Assembly (NCBI GenBank): GCA_031270615.1
Contig: JAISXE010000135.1
Location: 1 to 14,570 of the forward strand
Direction: 5' to 3'
DNA from: Spirochaetia bacterium
Lineage (GTDB): Bacteria; Spirochaetota; Spirochaetia; DTKZ01
Length of the DNA: 14,570 nt
Shown here: one piece after another, positions 1-7,542 of the stretch
Layout of the letters: the number at the start of each line of letters is the position of its first letter
Position numbering within the stretch: the stretch's first letter is position 1
The notes under the pieces: model-generated
Told to the model about the DNA's origin: nothing
Seen by the model: the letters and a program-made list of their open reading frames with translations, nothing else
Databases searched by the model: none
Translations under genes and position numbers: made by a program

Positions 1-30
1 ATTGCTGCTGAATAAAAGGTTTTTGAGGTA

Positions 31-66
31 AAAACTGGCCGAATTGCGGACAATTTGGCCAGTTTT
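31..66 (-). terminator. Rho-independent terminator closing the rpoN-holA operon
   Basis: Arms AAAACTGGCC (31-40) and GGCCAGTTTT (57-66) pair perfectly. The stem continues through a G-T wobble (41/56) into AATTG (42-46) and CAATT (51-55) around a CGGA tetraloop, about 16 pairs in all. Read on the minus strand the hairpin ends in five T (34-30), about 57 bases after the last stop codon of the leftward operon. The A-stem-T layout would also allow termination of plus-strand transcription arriving from the left. Confidence 0.85.
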
Positions 67-122
67 AGGAGATTTTTAAAAATTTTCATAACAAACTTAT
101 TGATACTTTGAATTCCTGGGAA

Positions 123-698
123 TCATTTGTCGGATTGGAAAAGCTCGCTTATGATTATATCGGCGTCGTGCGTCCGCGCGTAAGCGGCAACCGCGTTAAA
201 GAGCTGCAATGAGTCAATAAGTTCGATGTATTCCTCTTTTACGTTGATATTCGGGAATTTCACAAAACCGGCAAGCTTTCCCGTTCGTACCGCCTCCGGA
301 TGGGTCGGATCGTAGATCAGGCGTCCGGTGGTATCGGGATCCTCCATGATTTGAATGCCGGTTATATCCGATACAAAGAGTTTCTGTTTTTTATATTCAT
401 AGCCGTCCCTCAGTTTTGTCGTATTCGCGTTATTGATATTGCTCAGGAGGAGCTGTATGTTCAGATACTCGGTTTGCAGGATGTCGGTCAGCACGTCCTT
501 GTTTACTTTGTTGATGGTCAAAAAATTCCCCCGTTCAAGCACTTCAACATCATGCTTGTTGTAAACCAGCACATTTTTTACGCGCGCCTTCTGCGCCTGG
601 TTATACGTCATGATGGATACGCTTTTCCCGCATGAAAAAAGCATGCACACACAAAAGGCAAGGGCAAACAGTTTTATCGTTTTAAAAATACGTTTCAT
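123..698 (-). CDS. Predicted lipoprotein of unknown function
   Basis: A 191-residue protein with a lysine/arginine start (MKRIFKTIK), a hydrophobic core, and a lipobox LFSC ending at Cys23, so it should be lipidated at Cys23 and membrane anchored. The mature part (about 169 residues) is soluble-looking, mixed alpha/beta in character, has no further cysteine and no motif I recognise. The start is supported by AGGA about 9 bases upstream and by an ATGA overlap (695-698) with the holA stop. It is the last gene of the operon, with a terminator 57 bases beyond it. It may simply travel with holA; I infer no function. Confidence 0.8.
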   Translation of the reverse strand: MKRIFKTIKLFALAFCVCMLFSCGKSVSIMTYNQAQKARVKNVLVYNKHDVEVLERGNFLTINKVNKDVLTDILQTEYLNIQLLLSNINNANTTKLRDGYEYKKQKLFVSDITGIQIMEDPDTTGRLIYDPTHPEAVRTGKLAGFVKFPNINVKEEYIELIDSLQLFNAVAAYARTHDADIIISELFQSDK

Positions 699-1711
699 AT
701 TCCATCCTGTTGGTTCAGAAAATTCAGGCCTTTACGGCAGATAACACTATACAGAAAAAGCTCCAGAAGCCGGGACTGCGTTTCGCTTCCCCCGCCGGAG
801 CGCAGCTCCTCGTCAAAATCCGCGCACAGGACAATGATGCTTTCCAGTTGCCGCGGGGAGAAGTTCCTCGCTCCTTCGCCGTACATGCGCTGGTTGCGTT
901 TTGAGGTGATTTTCAGGCGGGCAAAAGCCTCCTCGGGCGGAGCGTTGAGCGCAAGCATCCTGGTGTACGCCAGAAGGTTTTTGAACTGCCAGAGCAGGCC
1001 CGCCAGAAGCCCGGGGGGCTTCGATTCTCCCTCAAGGAGCAGCTTGCCGAGGATTTCCAGCGACATTTCAAGGTCCAGGGCGCAGACAGTCTGGAAAAGG
1101 GAAAAAACCGTTTCCTGTCGGCTGTGGTACAGGCAGGTCTCGATATCCGCGCAGGTGACTTCGGCGCCTTCCCCCTTAAAAAGGCACAGGGCCTCGCATT
1201 CCCGCTCAAATTCCTCGGTGGTGTTTTCCACCAGCTCAAGAAAAAGCTCCACCGCGTCGGGGCCTATCCTGACCTTGCGGCGCTGGAAACAGTTGACGAC
1301 CCAGCCTTTTTTTTCGCTGTCGAACAGCTCCCAAAACTTCAGGGTGCCCTTCGCGCCCGCGCAGCCAAGAAGTTTTTTGTCAACCTGGAGGCCGTCGCTC
1401 GTGAAAACCAGAACCCCGTCCCGCGCGGGGTTTTTCGCGTATTCGGCGAGGAGCGCCAGATCGCCGTCTTTGCGGATATTCTCCGCGCAGGAAAAAAGGA
1501 CGAGTTTCCGGGAGGCGAAAAGGCAGGCGTTCCTCAAAATCGCGACAACTTCCGGGACAGGGGTCTCAAAAGCGTAAAAATGATATTCATCGAGGGCCTC
1601 CCCGGCATCGCGCGCAAGGGTCGCGCGGATATCGGCAATAAAAGCGTTTTTTTTCCCGGTTTCCGGCCCCAGAAGCAGGTACAGGGGCTGAAGGGAGGCG
1701 GCCTCACTCAT
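695..1711 (-). CDS. holA: DNA polymerase III delta subunit
   Basis: A 338-residue protein of the usual HolA length. Family features are the N-terminal segment LYLLLGPETGKK, which replaces a true Walker A motif (delta does not hydrolyse ATP), a middle helical region containing VFSLFQTVCALD, then LLAGLLWQFKNLL, and a C-terminal helical collar domain with QLESIIVLCADFDEELRSG. Delta opens the beta sliding clamp within the clamp loader in the cytoplasm. The ATG (1711) overlaps the end of lexA by 8 bases and I see no clear Shine-Dalgarno sequence, so translation probably depends on coupling to lexA. Sequence identity to E. coli HolA looks low, as is normal for this family; identification rests on the overall pattern and length. 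Confidence 0.85.
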   Translation of the reverse strand: MSEAASLQPLYLLLGPETGKKNAFIADIRATLARDAGEALDEYHFYAFETPVPEVVAILRNACLFASRKLVLFSCAENIRKDGDLALLAEYAKNPARDGVLVFTSDGLQVDKKLLGCAGAKGTLKFWELFDSEKKGWVVNCFQRRKVRIGPDAVELFLELVENTTEEFERECEALCLFKGEGAEVTCADIETCLYHSRQETVFSLFQTVCALDLEMSLEILGKLLLEGESKPPGLLAGLLWQFKNLLAYTRMLALNAPPEEAFARLKITSKRNQRMYGEGARNFSPRQLESIIVLCADFDEELRSGGGSETQSRLLELFLYSVICRKGLNFLNQQDGI

Positions 1712-2324
1712 AGGAACGCATCACAAGGGCCAGCCGGCCGAGGATAACGACGTTGCTCTTTTGTTCGTAGCGGGGATTCGGGGTCCATGCCGGATTTTCC
1801 GCCACAAGCCGCACCCGGTTTTTTTCCTCGAAGAACCTTTTCAGGGTGGCGTTTTCGTCATTCACCAGGGCGACGACTATGTCCCCGTTGCGGATTTCCT
1901 TGTGTTTCGAGATGATTGCCATGTCCCCCTCAAAGATGCCGGCGTTTATCATGCTGTTCCCTTTTACCCGCAGGGCGAAATACTCCCCGCTCTTCAGGGA
2001 TCGCTCCGAGATGTGCAGATACCCCTCCAGATTTTCTTCGGCAAAAATCGGATTGCCCGCCGCAACCGTGCCGACAATGGGGACCCTCCGCACGCTCCCG
2101 TCCCGTATGCCCGAAGCGTCAAGAATTTCAATGGTGCGCGAAAGGTTCCTGCTGAAAGCAATAATGCCTTTTTTCTCCAGCGCGAGAATATGGTCGTGGG
2201 CGCTTTTTGGGGAAACCTGAAAATATTCGGCAATCTCCCGTATCGTGGGAGGGAATCGGTGTTCCTGAATAAAATCCCCGATAAAGTCGAGGATTTCTTT
2301 CTGCCGTGCCGTTAGCCTTTTCAT
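1704..2324 (-). CDS. lexA: LexA repressor
   Basis: 206 residues. The N-terminal winged helix-turn-helix (about 1-65) contains PPTIREIAEYFQVSPKSAHD, closely matching the LexA DNA-reading region. The cleavage site is Ala89-Gly90 in VGTVAAGNP. The autoprotease dyad is Ser124 (KGNSMINAGI) and Lys162 (ATLKRF), at the expected spacing. It represses SOS genes and self-cleaves when RecA filaments form. The start overlaps the stop of the upstream activator gene by 4 bases (2321-2324), and I see no separate promoter or obvious operator in front of it. Placement inside a sigma-54/HPr operon just before holA is unusual: lexA more often lies alone or with other SOS genes. All catalytic residues are present, so it should be functional. 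Confidence 0.96.
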   Translation of the reverse strand: MKRLTARQKEILDFIGDFIQEHRFPPTIREIAEYFQVSPKSAHDHILALEKKGIIAFSRNLSRTIEILDASGIRDGSVRRVPIVGTVAAGNPIFAEENLEGYLHISERSLKSGEYFALRVKGNSMINAGIFEGDMAIISKHKEIRNGDIVVALVNDENATLKRFFEEKNRVRLVAENPAWTPNPRYEQKSNVVILGRLALVMRSYE

Positions 2325-3688
2325 TTTTCAGCTCTTATCCCATAGCGTTTGATTTTTCCGTGCAAATTGCTCGGATACATGCCAACCGCCTCTGCGGTTC
2401 TTGAAATATTGTAATCAAAACTCTTCAGCTTTGCCGCAATGAAATTCTTCTCAAAAGCTTCCTTCGCATCGGTAAGGGACATGGCACCGTATTCTCCAAG
2501 TCCGTCACCCCTTCCTCCCGAGACGCCGACCTCATCCAGGTAGTATTTGACCGTCTCCGCGGAAATGGACTGCTCGTCAGTCATGATGTTAACACGTTCG
2601 ATAAAATTTTTCAATTCCCGGACGTTCCCCGGCCAGGGATGGGCGCACAGGAGGGCCATGCCCTCGGCGGAGAGGGTCCGCGCGTTGGCCTCCCCCGCAG
2701 GCTTGAACTTGAGCATGAAGTAGTCGCACAGAAGAGGAATGTCGGAAACCCTTTCGGCAAGGGAAGGGGCCTGGACGGGAATGACGTTTAGCCGGAAGAA
2801 GAGGTCCTCGCGGAATTTCCCGGCCTGTATCTGGTCGCGGATGTTTTTGTTTGTGGCGGCGATGATGCGCACGTCAACCGTCAGGGAATCTTCCCCGCCC
2901 ACGCGCTCAAACTTAAGCTCCTGAATCACCCGCAGCACCTTGGCCTGGGTTCCCAGGGACATATCCGCTACCTCGTCAAGGAAAAGCGTTCCCCGGTGGG
3001 CAAGCTCGAACTTCCCCTTGCGGCGCGACACGGCACCGGTAAAGGAGCCTTTTTCATGGCCGAAAAGCTCGCTCTCGATCAGGGATTCGGGAATCGCGGC
3101 GCAGTTTACCTCGATGAAAGGCCCGGCGGCCCTTCGGCTTTTCCGGTGGATCTCCCGCGCGATAAGCTCCTTGCCCGTGCCGTTGGGGCCGGTAACGAGC
3201 ACGCGCGAATCCGTGCGGGAGCTTTGCTCGATAAGGGCCTTCACCTTCGCAATCGCCTCGCCCTGGCCGATGATCTCATCCTGCTGAAGCATGGAATTGC
3301 GCAGGTACAGGTTTTCCTTGCGCAGCTGCTCCATTTCAAAGGCATTGCGCACGATGGTGATGATTTTTTCGAGGCTTAAAGGTTTTTCGAGAAAGTCAAA
3401 GGCGCCCAGTTTCACGGCTTTTACCGCGAGGTCGATATTCGCGTGGCCGGAGATCATGATGACCGGCACGCCGGGGGCCTTTTCCTTTATCTGCTTCAGC
3501 ACGTCGATGCCGCCCATGTTGGGAAGCCACACATCCAGAATAACAAGGTCGGCCTCTTCCTTTTCCAGAAGCGCGAGCCCTTCATAGCCGTCCCCCGCGG
3601 TAAAGACGGTGTATTTTTCGTCCATAAGAATATCGCGCAAAACGGAGCGTATCCCCGGCTCGTCATCGATTACCAGCACTTTGTTCAT
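2321..3688 (-). CDS. NtrC-family sigma-54-dependent response regulator
   Basis: 455 residues in three domains. The receiver (1-120) has acidic pocket Asp8/Asp9, phospho-acceptor Asp52 (VILDVWLP), Ser80 and Lys102. The AAA+ domain (about 137-365) has Walker A GPNGTGKE (167-174), the sigma-54-contacting GAFTGA loop as GSFTGA (214-219) and Walker B GTLFLDEV (233-240). The C-terminal Fis-type helix-turn-helix ends in ISRTAEAVGMYPSNLHGKIK. It would bind enhancer sites and drive open-complex formation by sigma-54 holoenzyme. The ATG at 3688 has GGAG about 11 bases upstream and lies inside the 3' end of the kinase gene (26-base overlap), so the pair is translationally coupled. By architecture it resembles NtrX/NtrC/AtoC; the target genes cannot be told from sequence. 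Confidence 0.95.
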   Translation of the reverse strand: MNKVLVIDDEPGIRSVLRDILMDEKYTVFTAGDGYEGLALLEKEEADLVILDVWLPNMGGIDVLKQIKEKAPGVPVIMISGHANIDLAVKAVKLGAFDFLEKPLSLEKIITIVRNAFEMEQLRKENLYLRNSMLQQDEIIGQGEAIAKVKALIEQSSRTDSRVLVTGPNGTGKELIAREIHRKSRRAAGPFIEVNCAAIPESLIESELFGHEKGSFTGAVSRRKGKFELAHRGTLFLDEVADMSLGTQAKVLRVIQELKFERVGGEDSLTVDVRIIAATNKNIRDQIQAGKFREDLFFRLNVIPVQAPSLAERVSDIPLLCDYFMLKFKPAGEANARTLSAEGMALLCAHPWPGNVRELKNFIERVNIMTDEQSISAETVKYYLDEVGVSGGRGDGLGEYGAMSLTDAKEAFEKNFIAAKLKSFDYNISRTAEAVGMYPSNLHGKIKRYGIRAEK

Positions 3689-5456
3689 CCTGTTTCTCCG
3701 CCGGCAAATCTATAAAAAACGTCGTTCCCACGCCGGGATGGGACTCGAACCATATCTGGCCCTTGTGGTCAAAGATAATCCTTTCGACAACGGAAAGGCC
3801 CAGGCCGGTTCCGAAGCTCTTGGTTGTAAAGTAGGGATTAAAAACCTGCGCGGTGTTTTCCGCCGCAATCCCTTCGCCCGTGTCCTCCACCTGGATTCTG
3901 CAATAGCGGGTGTTGCCCTTTCTGATAATATCCGCCCGGAAAATAATGTCGCCGCCCCGGTGCATCGCGTCTATAGCGTTGGTAACGAGGTTCGCAAAAA
4001 CCTGCCTGATCTGTCCCGGGTCAAGGGAAAGCGTTATCGCCGGGCTTACCTCCTCGCAGTGTATCGCGATGTTTTCCGCCCGGTAGCGGTAGGCTGCCGT
4101 TGCCTCAAGAATCAAATCCTTGAGCTTGACGGGCTGGGGCTGGGGGGCGGGCAGGCGGGAGAAGTTGCGGAACTCCGTCAAAAGCGCGTCCAGGCCGTCA
4201 ACCTCGCGGATAATGGCCCCGGCCGCCGCCTGAAGGACCTCCCCGAAATCCTCTGTTTTTTCCCCGTAACGCTTAAGTATCCTCTGGGCGGAAAGCTTGA
4301 TCGGCGTCAGCGGGTTTTTTATTTCGTGCGCCAGCCTTTGCGCGATTTCCTGCCAGGCCGCGACTTTTTCGGTCTGCATGCTTTTCAGGCGGCTCTTTTC
4401 CAGTTCCATCACCATCCGGTTAAAGGAATCGGCAAGGAGGGACAACTCGTCGCGGGAACGCGAGAGGATGCGGAACGAGAAATCCCCCCCCGCCACTTTG
4501 CGGGTGGCCTCCTCCAAATTGACAAGGGGCCGGACAATCTCATCGCTCAGGCGGAAACTCGCCAGAACCGCCAGCAGCATAAGGGGGAAGGAGAAAAGCC
4601 CGTACAGCGCGGTTATCACAAAAAGGAACGCGGAGCGGTACTGCTCGAACTGGCGGTAGGTCTCCAGGGTCGAGGTCAGGTTTTCGGCGTAGTGGTCGAA
4701 ATTTTCGGGCAGGCTTACCGTCACAACCGCGAAAAACCCGCCGCGCCTGTTTTTGAACTCTTTCTTGCACCGCAAAACGTTTATGTTTTGTTTCAGTATT
4801 TCGCGGGGCAAAAGCCCCTCTTCGGCGGCAAGGGCGTCCCCGGAAGCGATAAAGATTTCCCCGTTGCCGTTTTCGTATATCTCCTCGCCCGCCGCCGAAA
4901 AAACCTGGAAAGCGCTTACGGAGGGCAGCGCCAGGTTCAGGCTGTCCCAGGCCGCTTCGCCGTCACGGTCGCAGTCGCGCACGATGTTCGCAAGAAAACC
5001 ATTCCCGGAAAGTTTTTCCATGTATTGCGCTTTCTCGTTATAGTAGTGCATTGCCACGGCAAGGCCGTCCTGCAAGGCGCTGTCAACCCGCGCGTTAAAA
5101 ACGGAACGCAAAGCCGAGTTGATGAAATTGACGGACAGGAATGCCTGGGGGGCGGAGGCGAAAACGATGATGACCAGGAAAAAAACCACAAGCCGGAGTT
5201 TGAACCGCACGCCGGGTTTCTCCGCGGAACCGGCGCGGAAAAGCTGGAACCCCTGAAATCCTATGGTAAACAAAAGCAGGGAGCTGAACAGGACCGTCAG
5301 GCCGCCGATGACAAACAGGGCGATATTCCTGTTCAGGGCAAAGTCCTGCAAGACCCGGCTGGAAAAAAACAGCACCAGGGAAACCAGAAGCACATAAAAA
5401 AAGAAAAGCCCCAGGATCACGACGGGGGAGCCGGATTGGCTGCCTTTCCAGCGCAT
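3663..5456 (-). CDS. NtrY-like membrane sensor histidine kinase
   Basis: 597 residues from ATG 5456, which sits 2 bases after the stop of the DUF4390-like gene. The open frame extends to 5846, but that extension lies inside the neighbouring gene and is not protein-like. Hydrophobic segments at about 10-33, 43-74 and 86-108, then an extracytoplasmic sensor region (about 110-275), a fourth membrane helix (278-303) and a HAMP domain (about 300-355). The kinase core has His377 in the H-box (AHEIKNPLTP), N-box VTNAIDAMH (491-499), G1 DTGEGIA (525-531) and G2 FGTGLGL (548-554). This topology is that of NtrY. It should phosphorylate Asp52 of the adjacent sigma-54 activator, its likely partner. An eight-G tract (4484-4491) lies in the HAMP coding sequence. 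Confidence 0.92.
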   Translation of the reverse strand: MRWKGSQSGSPVVILGLFFFYVLLVSLVLFFSSRVLQDFALNRNIALFVIGGLTVLFSSLLLFTIGFQGFQLFRAGSAEKPGVRFKLRLVVFFLVIIVFASAPQAFLSVNFINSALRSVFNARVDSALQDGLAVAMHYYNEKAQYMEKLSGNGFLANIVRDCDRDGEAAWDSLNLALPSVSAFQVFSAAGEEIYENGNGEIFIASGDALAAEEGLLPREILKQNINVLRCKKEFKNRRGGFFAVVTVSLPENFDHYAENLTSTLETYRQFEQYRSAFLFVITALYGLFSFPLMLLAVLASFRLSDEIVRPLVNLEEATRKVAGGDFSFRILSRSRDELSLLADSFNRMVMELEKSRLKSMQTEKVAAWQEIAQRLAHEIKNPLTPIKLSAQRILKRYGEKTEDFGEVLQAAAGAIIREVDGLDALLTEFRNFSRLPAPQPQPVKLKDLILEATAAYRYRAENIAIHCEEVSPAITLSLDPGQIRQVFANLVTNAIDAMHRGGDIIFRADIIRKGNTRYCRIQVEDTGEGIAAENTAQVFNPYFTTKSFGTGLGLSVVERIIFDHKGQIWFESHPGVGTTFFIDLPAEKQDEQSAGNR

Positions 5457-5458
5457 TT

Positions 5459-5983
5459 TCACGGCACACCGAACCTGCGCCAGGCGCTTTGGAGATCGCT
5501 GCCCGAATAAAAAACCTGCAGGATATTCAGGGGGGGCCGGAATACTGTTTTCTGGAAACGCACGCGGGCAAGCATGTAGAGCTTTTCCTCCCCGGAAAAA
5601 ACCAGCAGGGGAAAATTCAGTTCGCAAAAATTCCCGTAAAACTCCTCCCAGTCCTGATAAAAAACGCGCTGCCCGTTGGTATGCCGGATCTCCCAGCAGG
5701 AACCAAAGACATCCCAACGCCCTTCCTGCACCAGATCCATCTCCAGAAGCAGCCGGTCCCCAAAAAACGAGGGCCGCTCCGCATCCTGGTAAATCCGCAG
5801 GGTGTACTGCACCCTCGCCCGGAATCCCTGCACGATGTGCGACCACAGAGCCGCTTCGTCTATGCCGGAGATACGGACGTTTACCTGGGAGTTCTCGATG
5901 CTTTGGACAAAATCAAAGGGCACCCCGTCCGCGCGCAGCACGCCGCCGGCGCACAGCAGCAGGAAGGCGAGATACAGGCGCAA
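5459..5983 (-). CDS. DUF4390-like exported protein
   Basis: 174 residues from a TTG codon at 5983. This start is chosen because AGGAGG lies 9 bases upstream and because the resulting N-terminus is a clean signal peptide (LRLYLAFLLLCAGGVLRA, likely cut before DGVPF). The longer open frame to 6094 lies inside ptsH. The mature region (VNVRISGIDEAALWSHIVQG, then RIYQDAERPSFFGDRLL and the tail FRPPLNILQVFYSG) matches my recollection of DUF4390 proteins, which in Proteobacteria lie just upstream of NtrY-like kinases, as here. It is therefore a candidate periplasmic or membrane-surface accessory to the sensor kinase. Family assignment is by pattern and context; function is unknown. Confidence 0.7.
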   Translation of the reverse strand: MRLYLAFLLLCAGGVLRADGVPFDFVQSIENSQVNVRISGIDEAALWSHIVQGFRARVQYTLRIYQDAERPSFFGDRLLLEMDLVQEGRWDVFGSCWEIRHTNGQRVFYQDWEEFYGNFCELNFPLLVFSGEEKLYMLARVRFQKTVFRPPLNILQVFYSGSDLQSAWRRFGVP

Positions 5984-5987
5984 GGGA

Positions 5988-6260
5988 TCAGTCCTCCTCG
6001 AAACGCTGTTCAAAAAGATCGAAAATAGCCTGGACGGCATCCGCCTCGTCGGGGCCTTCGGCGCGGACAAGCAGGGTCGTGTTGTAACGGGCACACAGCG
6101 TTATGATGCCCATAATCGATTTGGCGTTTATGTTCTCGTTGTCCGCCTCGTTGATCATGCTGATGTGGGAGACAAACCTGCTTGCCACTTTCGCAATGAG
6201 ACCTGCGGGCCGCATGTGGATTCCGGCGCGGTTTTTTATAGTAACCTGTTTTTCCGTCAT
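5988..6260 (-). CDS. ptsH: HPr phosphocarrier protein
   Basis: 90 residues, the normal HPr size. The active-site histidine is His15 in RAGIHMRPAG, followed by the conserved helix. The regulatory serine is Ser48 in NAKSIMGII, the form recognised by HPr kinase/phosphorylase. With both sites kept, the protein can in principle act in sugar-PTS phosphotransfer (His15~P) and in signalling (Ser48-P). It overlaps the stop of hprK by 4 bases (6257-6260), lacks an evident Shine-Dalgarno sequence and is probably translated by coupling. No EI or EII gene is present in the window, so whether it serves transport or only regulation cannot be judged here. Confidence 0.96.
   Translation of the reverse strand: MTEKQVTIKNRAGIHMRPAGLIAKVASRFVSHISMINEADNENINAKSIMGIITLCARYNTTLLVRAEGPDEADAVQAIFDLFEQRFEED
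5992..5998 (-). promoter_or_regulatory. Strong Shine-Dalgarno deciding a TTG start
   Basis: On the minus strand AGGAGGA occupies 5998-5992, within the last codons of ptsH, nine bases before the TTG at 5983-5981. It is the strongest ribosome-binding match in the operon and selects the short form of the DUF4390-like protein over upstream ATG codons buried in ptsH. Confidence 0.75.
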
Positions 6261-7237
6261 AAATCGCTGTTCTGTAAATATATCGTTCTTGCGTTTTCGC
6301 TTTCAAGCCACTTGAGCACGTTCTGGTTGAATTCCTTGGCGGAAAAATACCCCATTTCTTTCAGGCGCTCGTTCTTTGCCGCAGTCTCGATGAGAATGGG
6401 GATATTTCGCCCTGGCTTGACGGGAATCTTCAAAAAGGGAATTTTCACCCCCAGGATTTCGGTCGTGACATCAAGATCGCCAAGCCTGTCGTAATTTTTG
6501 CTGGTGTCCCAGTTCTCCAGGTGGACCACAAGCTGTATTTCCATTTTGTCGCGGATGGCGGAAACCCCGTGCAGGTGCGTTATATTGATAATGCCCTGCC
6601 CGCGTATCTCCATGTGGTGCCCGATGACCCTATTGGCGCCCGATCCCAGGAGGATGTTCCCCGAAACGCAACGGATTTCCACGCGGTCATCGGCGATAAG
6701 CCTGTGCCCGTGCGTTATCAGCTCCAAAGCCGCCTCGCTTTTGCCGACCCCGCTGTCCCCGGTGATAAGCACGCCCACCCCAAAAACTTCCACAAGCACG
6801 CCGTGGATTGTCTCCTTCGGCGCGAACACATTGGACAGGGCCCTCATGATGCGCGCGGAAAAATCGGTGGTTGTCAGGCTTGTTTGCAGGAGGGGACAGC
6901 CCGAAGCCGTGCAGATTTTTATAAACTCCTCCCTTGGCAGAAGGGAATGGGAAAAAATCACGCAGGGCATTTCGTTCTGGAAAAACCTTTCCACCGACGC
7001 GAAGGAGTGTTCGGCGAACAGCTTTTCCAGATACGCGTATTCGCCCCGGCCAAAAAGCTGGATGCGCTGAAAGGCGAAATTGTCAAAAAACCCGGAAAGC
7101 GCAAGCCCCGGGCGGTTGACATCCGGTATTTCTATCGGGCGGACAAGCCCCGGCCGTCCCGCGATGCAGCGCAGATCCAGCGCGTCGTGCTCCTTCAAAT
7201 CAAGGTTCAGCAGATCCAGAACGGTAAACGTGTTCAT
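6257..7237 (-). CDS. hprK: HPr kinase/phosphorylase
   Basis: 326 residues. The N-terminal regulatory domain (about 1-130) is followed by the catalytic domain with P-loop GDSGVGKS (160-167) and the HprK signature HHMEIRGQGIINI (207-219). The C-terminal region carries VKPGRNIPILIETAAKNERLK-type residues (274-293) typical of the family. It phosphorylates HPr on Ser48 using ATP or PPi and reverses this with phosphate, linking energy and carbon state to gene expression. The start has AAGGAA about 9 bases upstream and overlaps hpf by 4 bases; the stop overlaps ptsH by 4 bases, so kinase and substrate are made together. Confidence 0.97.
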   Translation of the reverse strand: MNTFTVLDLLNLDLKEHDALDLRCIAGRPGLVRPIEIPDVNRPGLALSGFFDNFAFQRIQLFGRGEYAYLEKLFAEHSFASVERFFQNEMPCVIFSHSLLPREEFIKICTASGCPLLQTSLTTTDFSARIMRALSNVFAPKETIHGVLVEVFGVGVLITGDSGVGKSEAALELITHGHRLIADDRVEIRCVSGNILLGSGANRVIGHHMEIRGQGIINITHLHGVSAIRDKMEIQLVVHLENWDTSKNYDRLGDLDVTTEILGVKIPFLKIPVKPGRNIPILIETAAKNERLKEMGYFSAKEFNQNVLKWLESENARTIYLQNSDL

Positions 7238-7527
7238 TTTGTGTGTTCCTTGATTTTCCCTTTTTCCTTTGCCACCTTCGCTTCGATTTTTTCGGACAGT
7301 TTGTCGATGCCCTCGTGCAAATCAAAATCATTCGCCTTGATATGGGCTACGGCCCCCCAGCGGAAGTGGATATCCGCTTCCAGGGAGTAATCCTTTGTTT
7401 TTGATACCGTACAGACAAGACTTACAATTATGTCCTGTGCAAACTCAATTTTATGCAGTTTTTTTTCAAAAAGTTCGCGATAATCGTCGGGAAGTTCAAA
7501 GTGGATTGATTTGATTTCTACGGTCAT
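7234..7527 (-). CDS. hpf: Short ribosome hibernation-promoting factor
   Basis: 97 residues, the short HPF/YfiA form without the C-terminal dimerisation domain of long HPF. The pattern is the family's beta-alpha-beta-beta-beta-alpha fold: MTVEIKSIHFELPDDYRELF, then ADIHFRWGAVAHIKA and a C-terminal helix IDKLSEKIEAKVAKEKGKIK rich in lysine. It should bind the ribosomal decoding region in starvation and help form inactive dimers. GGAGG lies about 7 bases before the ATG. It lies 15 bases after rpoN, the same rpoN-hpf order as in many bacteria. Confidence 0.9.
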   Translation of the reverse strand: MTVEIKSIHFELPDDYRELFEKKLHKIEFAQDIIVSLVCTVSKTKDYSLEADIHFRWGAVAHIKANDFDLHEGIDKLSEKIEAKVAKEKGKIKEHTK

Positions 7528-7542
7528 TGTGCGCCTCCATGT

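Noticed and set aside
3609..5510. 633-residue plus-strand open frame
   Set aside because: Antisense shadow of the sensor kinase, which has every kinase motif in order.
5457..5846. 130-residue N-terminal extension of the sensor kinase
   Set aside because: Lies inside the DUF4390-like gene in another frame; low-complexity translation; ATG 5456 directly follows the upstream stop and precedes the first membrane helix.
5984..6094. 37-residue N-terminal extension of the DUF4390-like protein
   Set aside because: Lies within ptsH and hides the signal peptide; the AGGAGG site points to TTG 5983.
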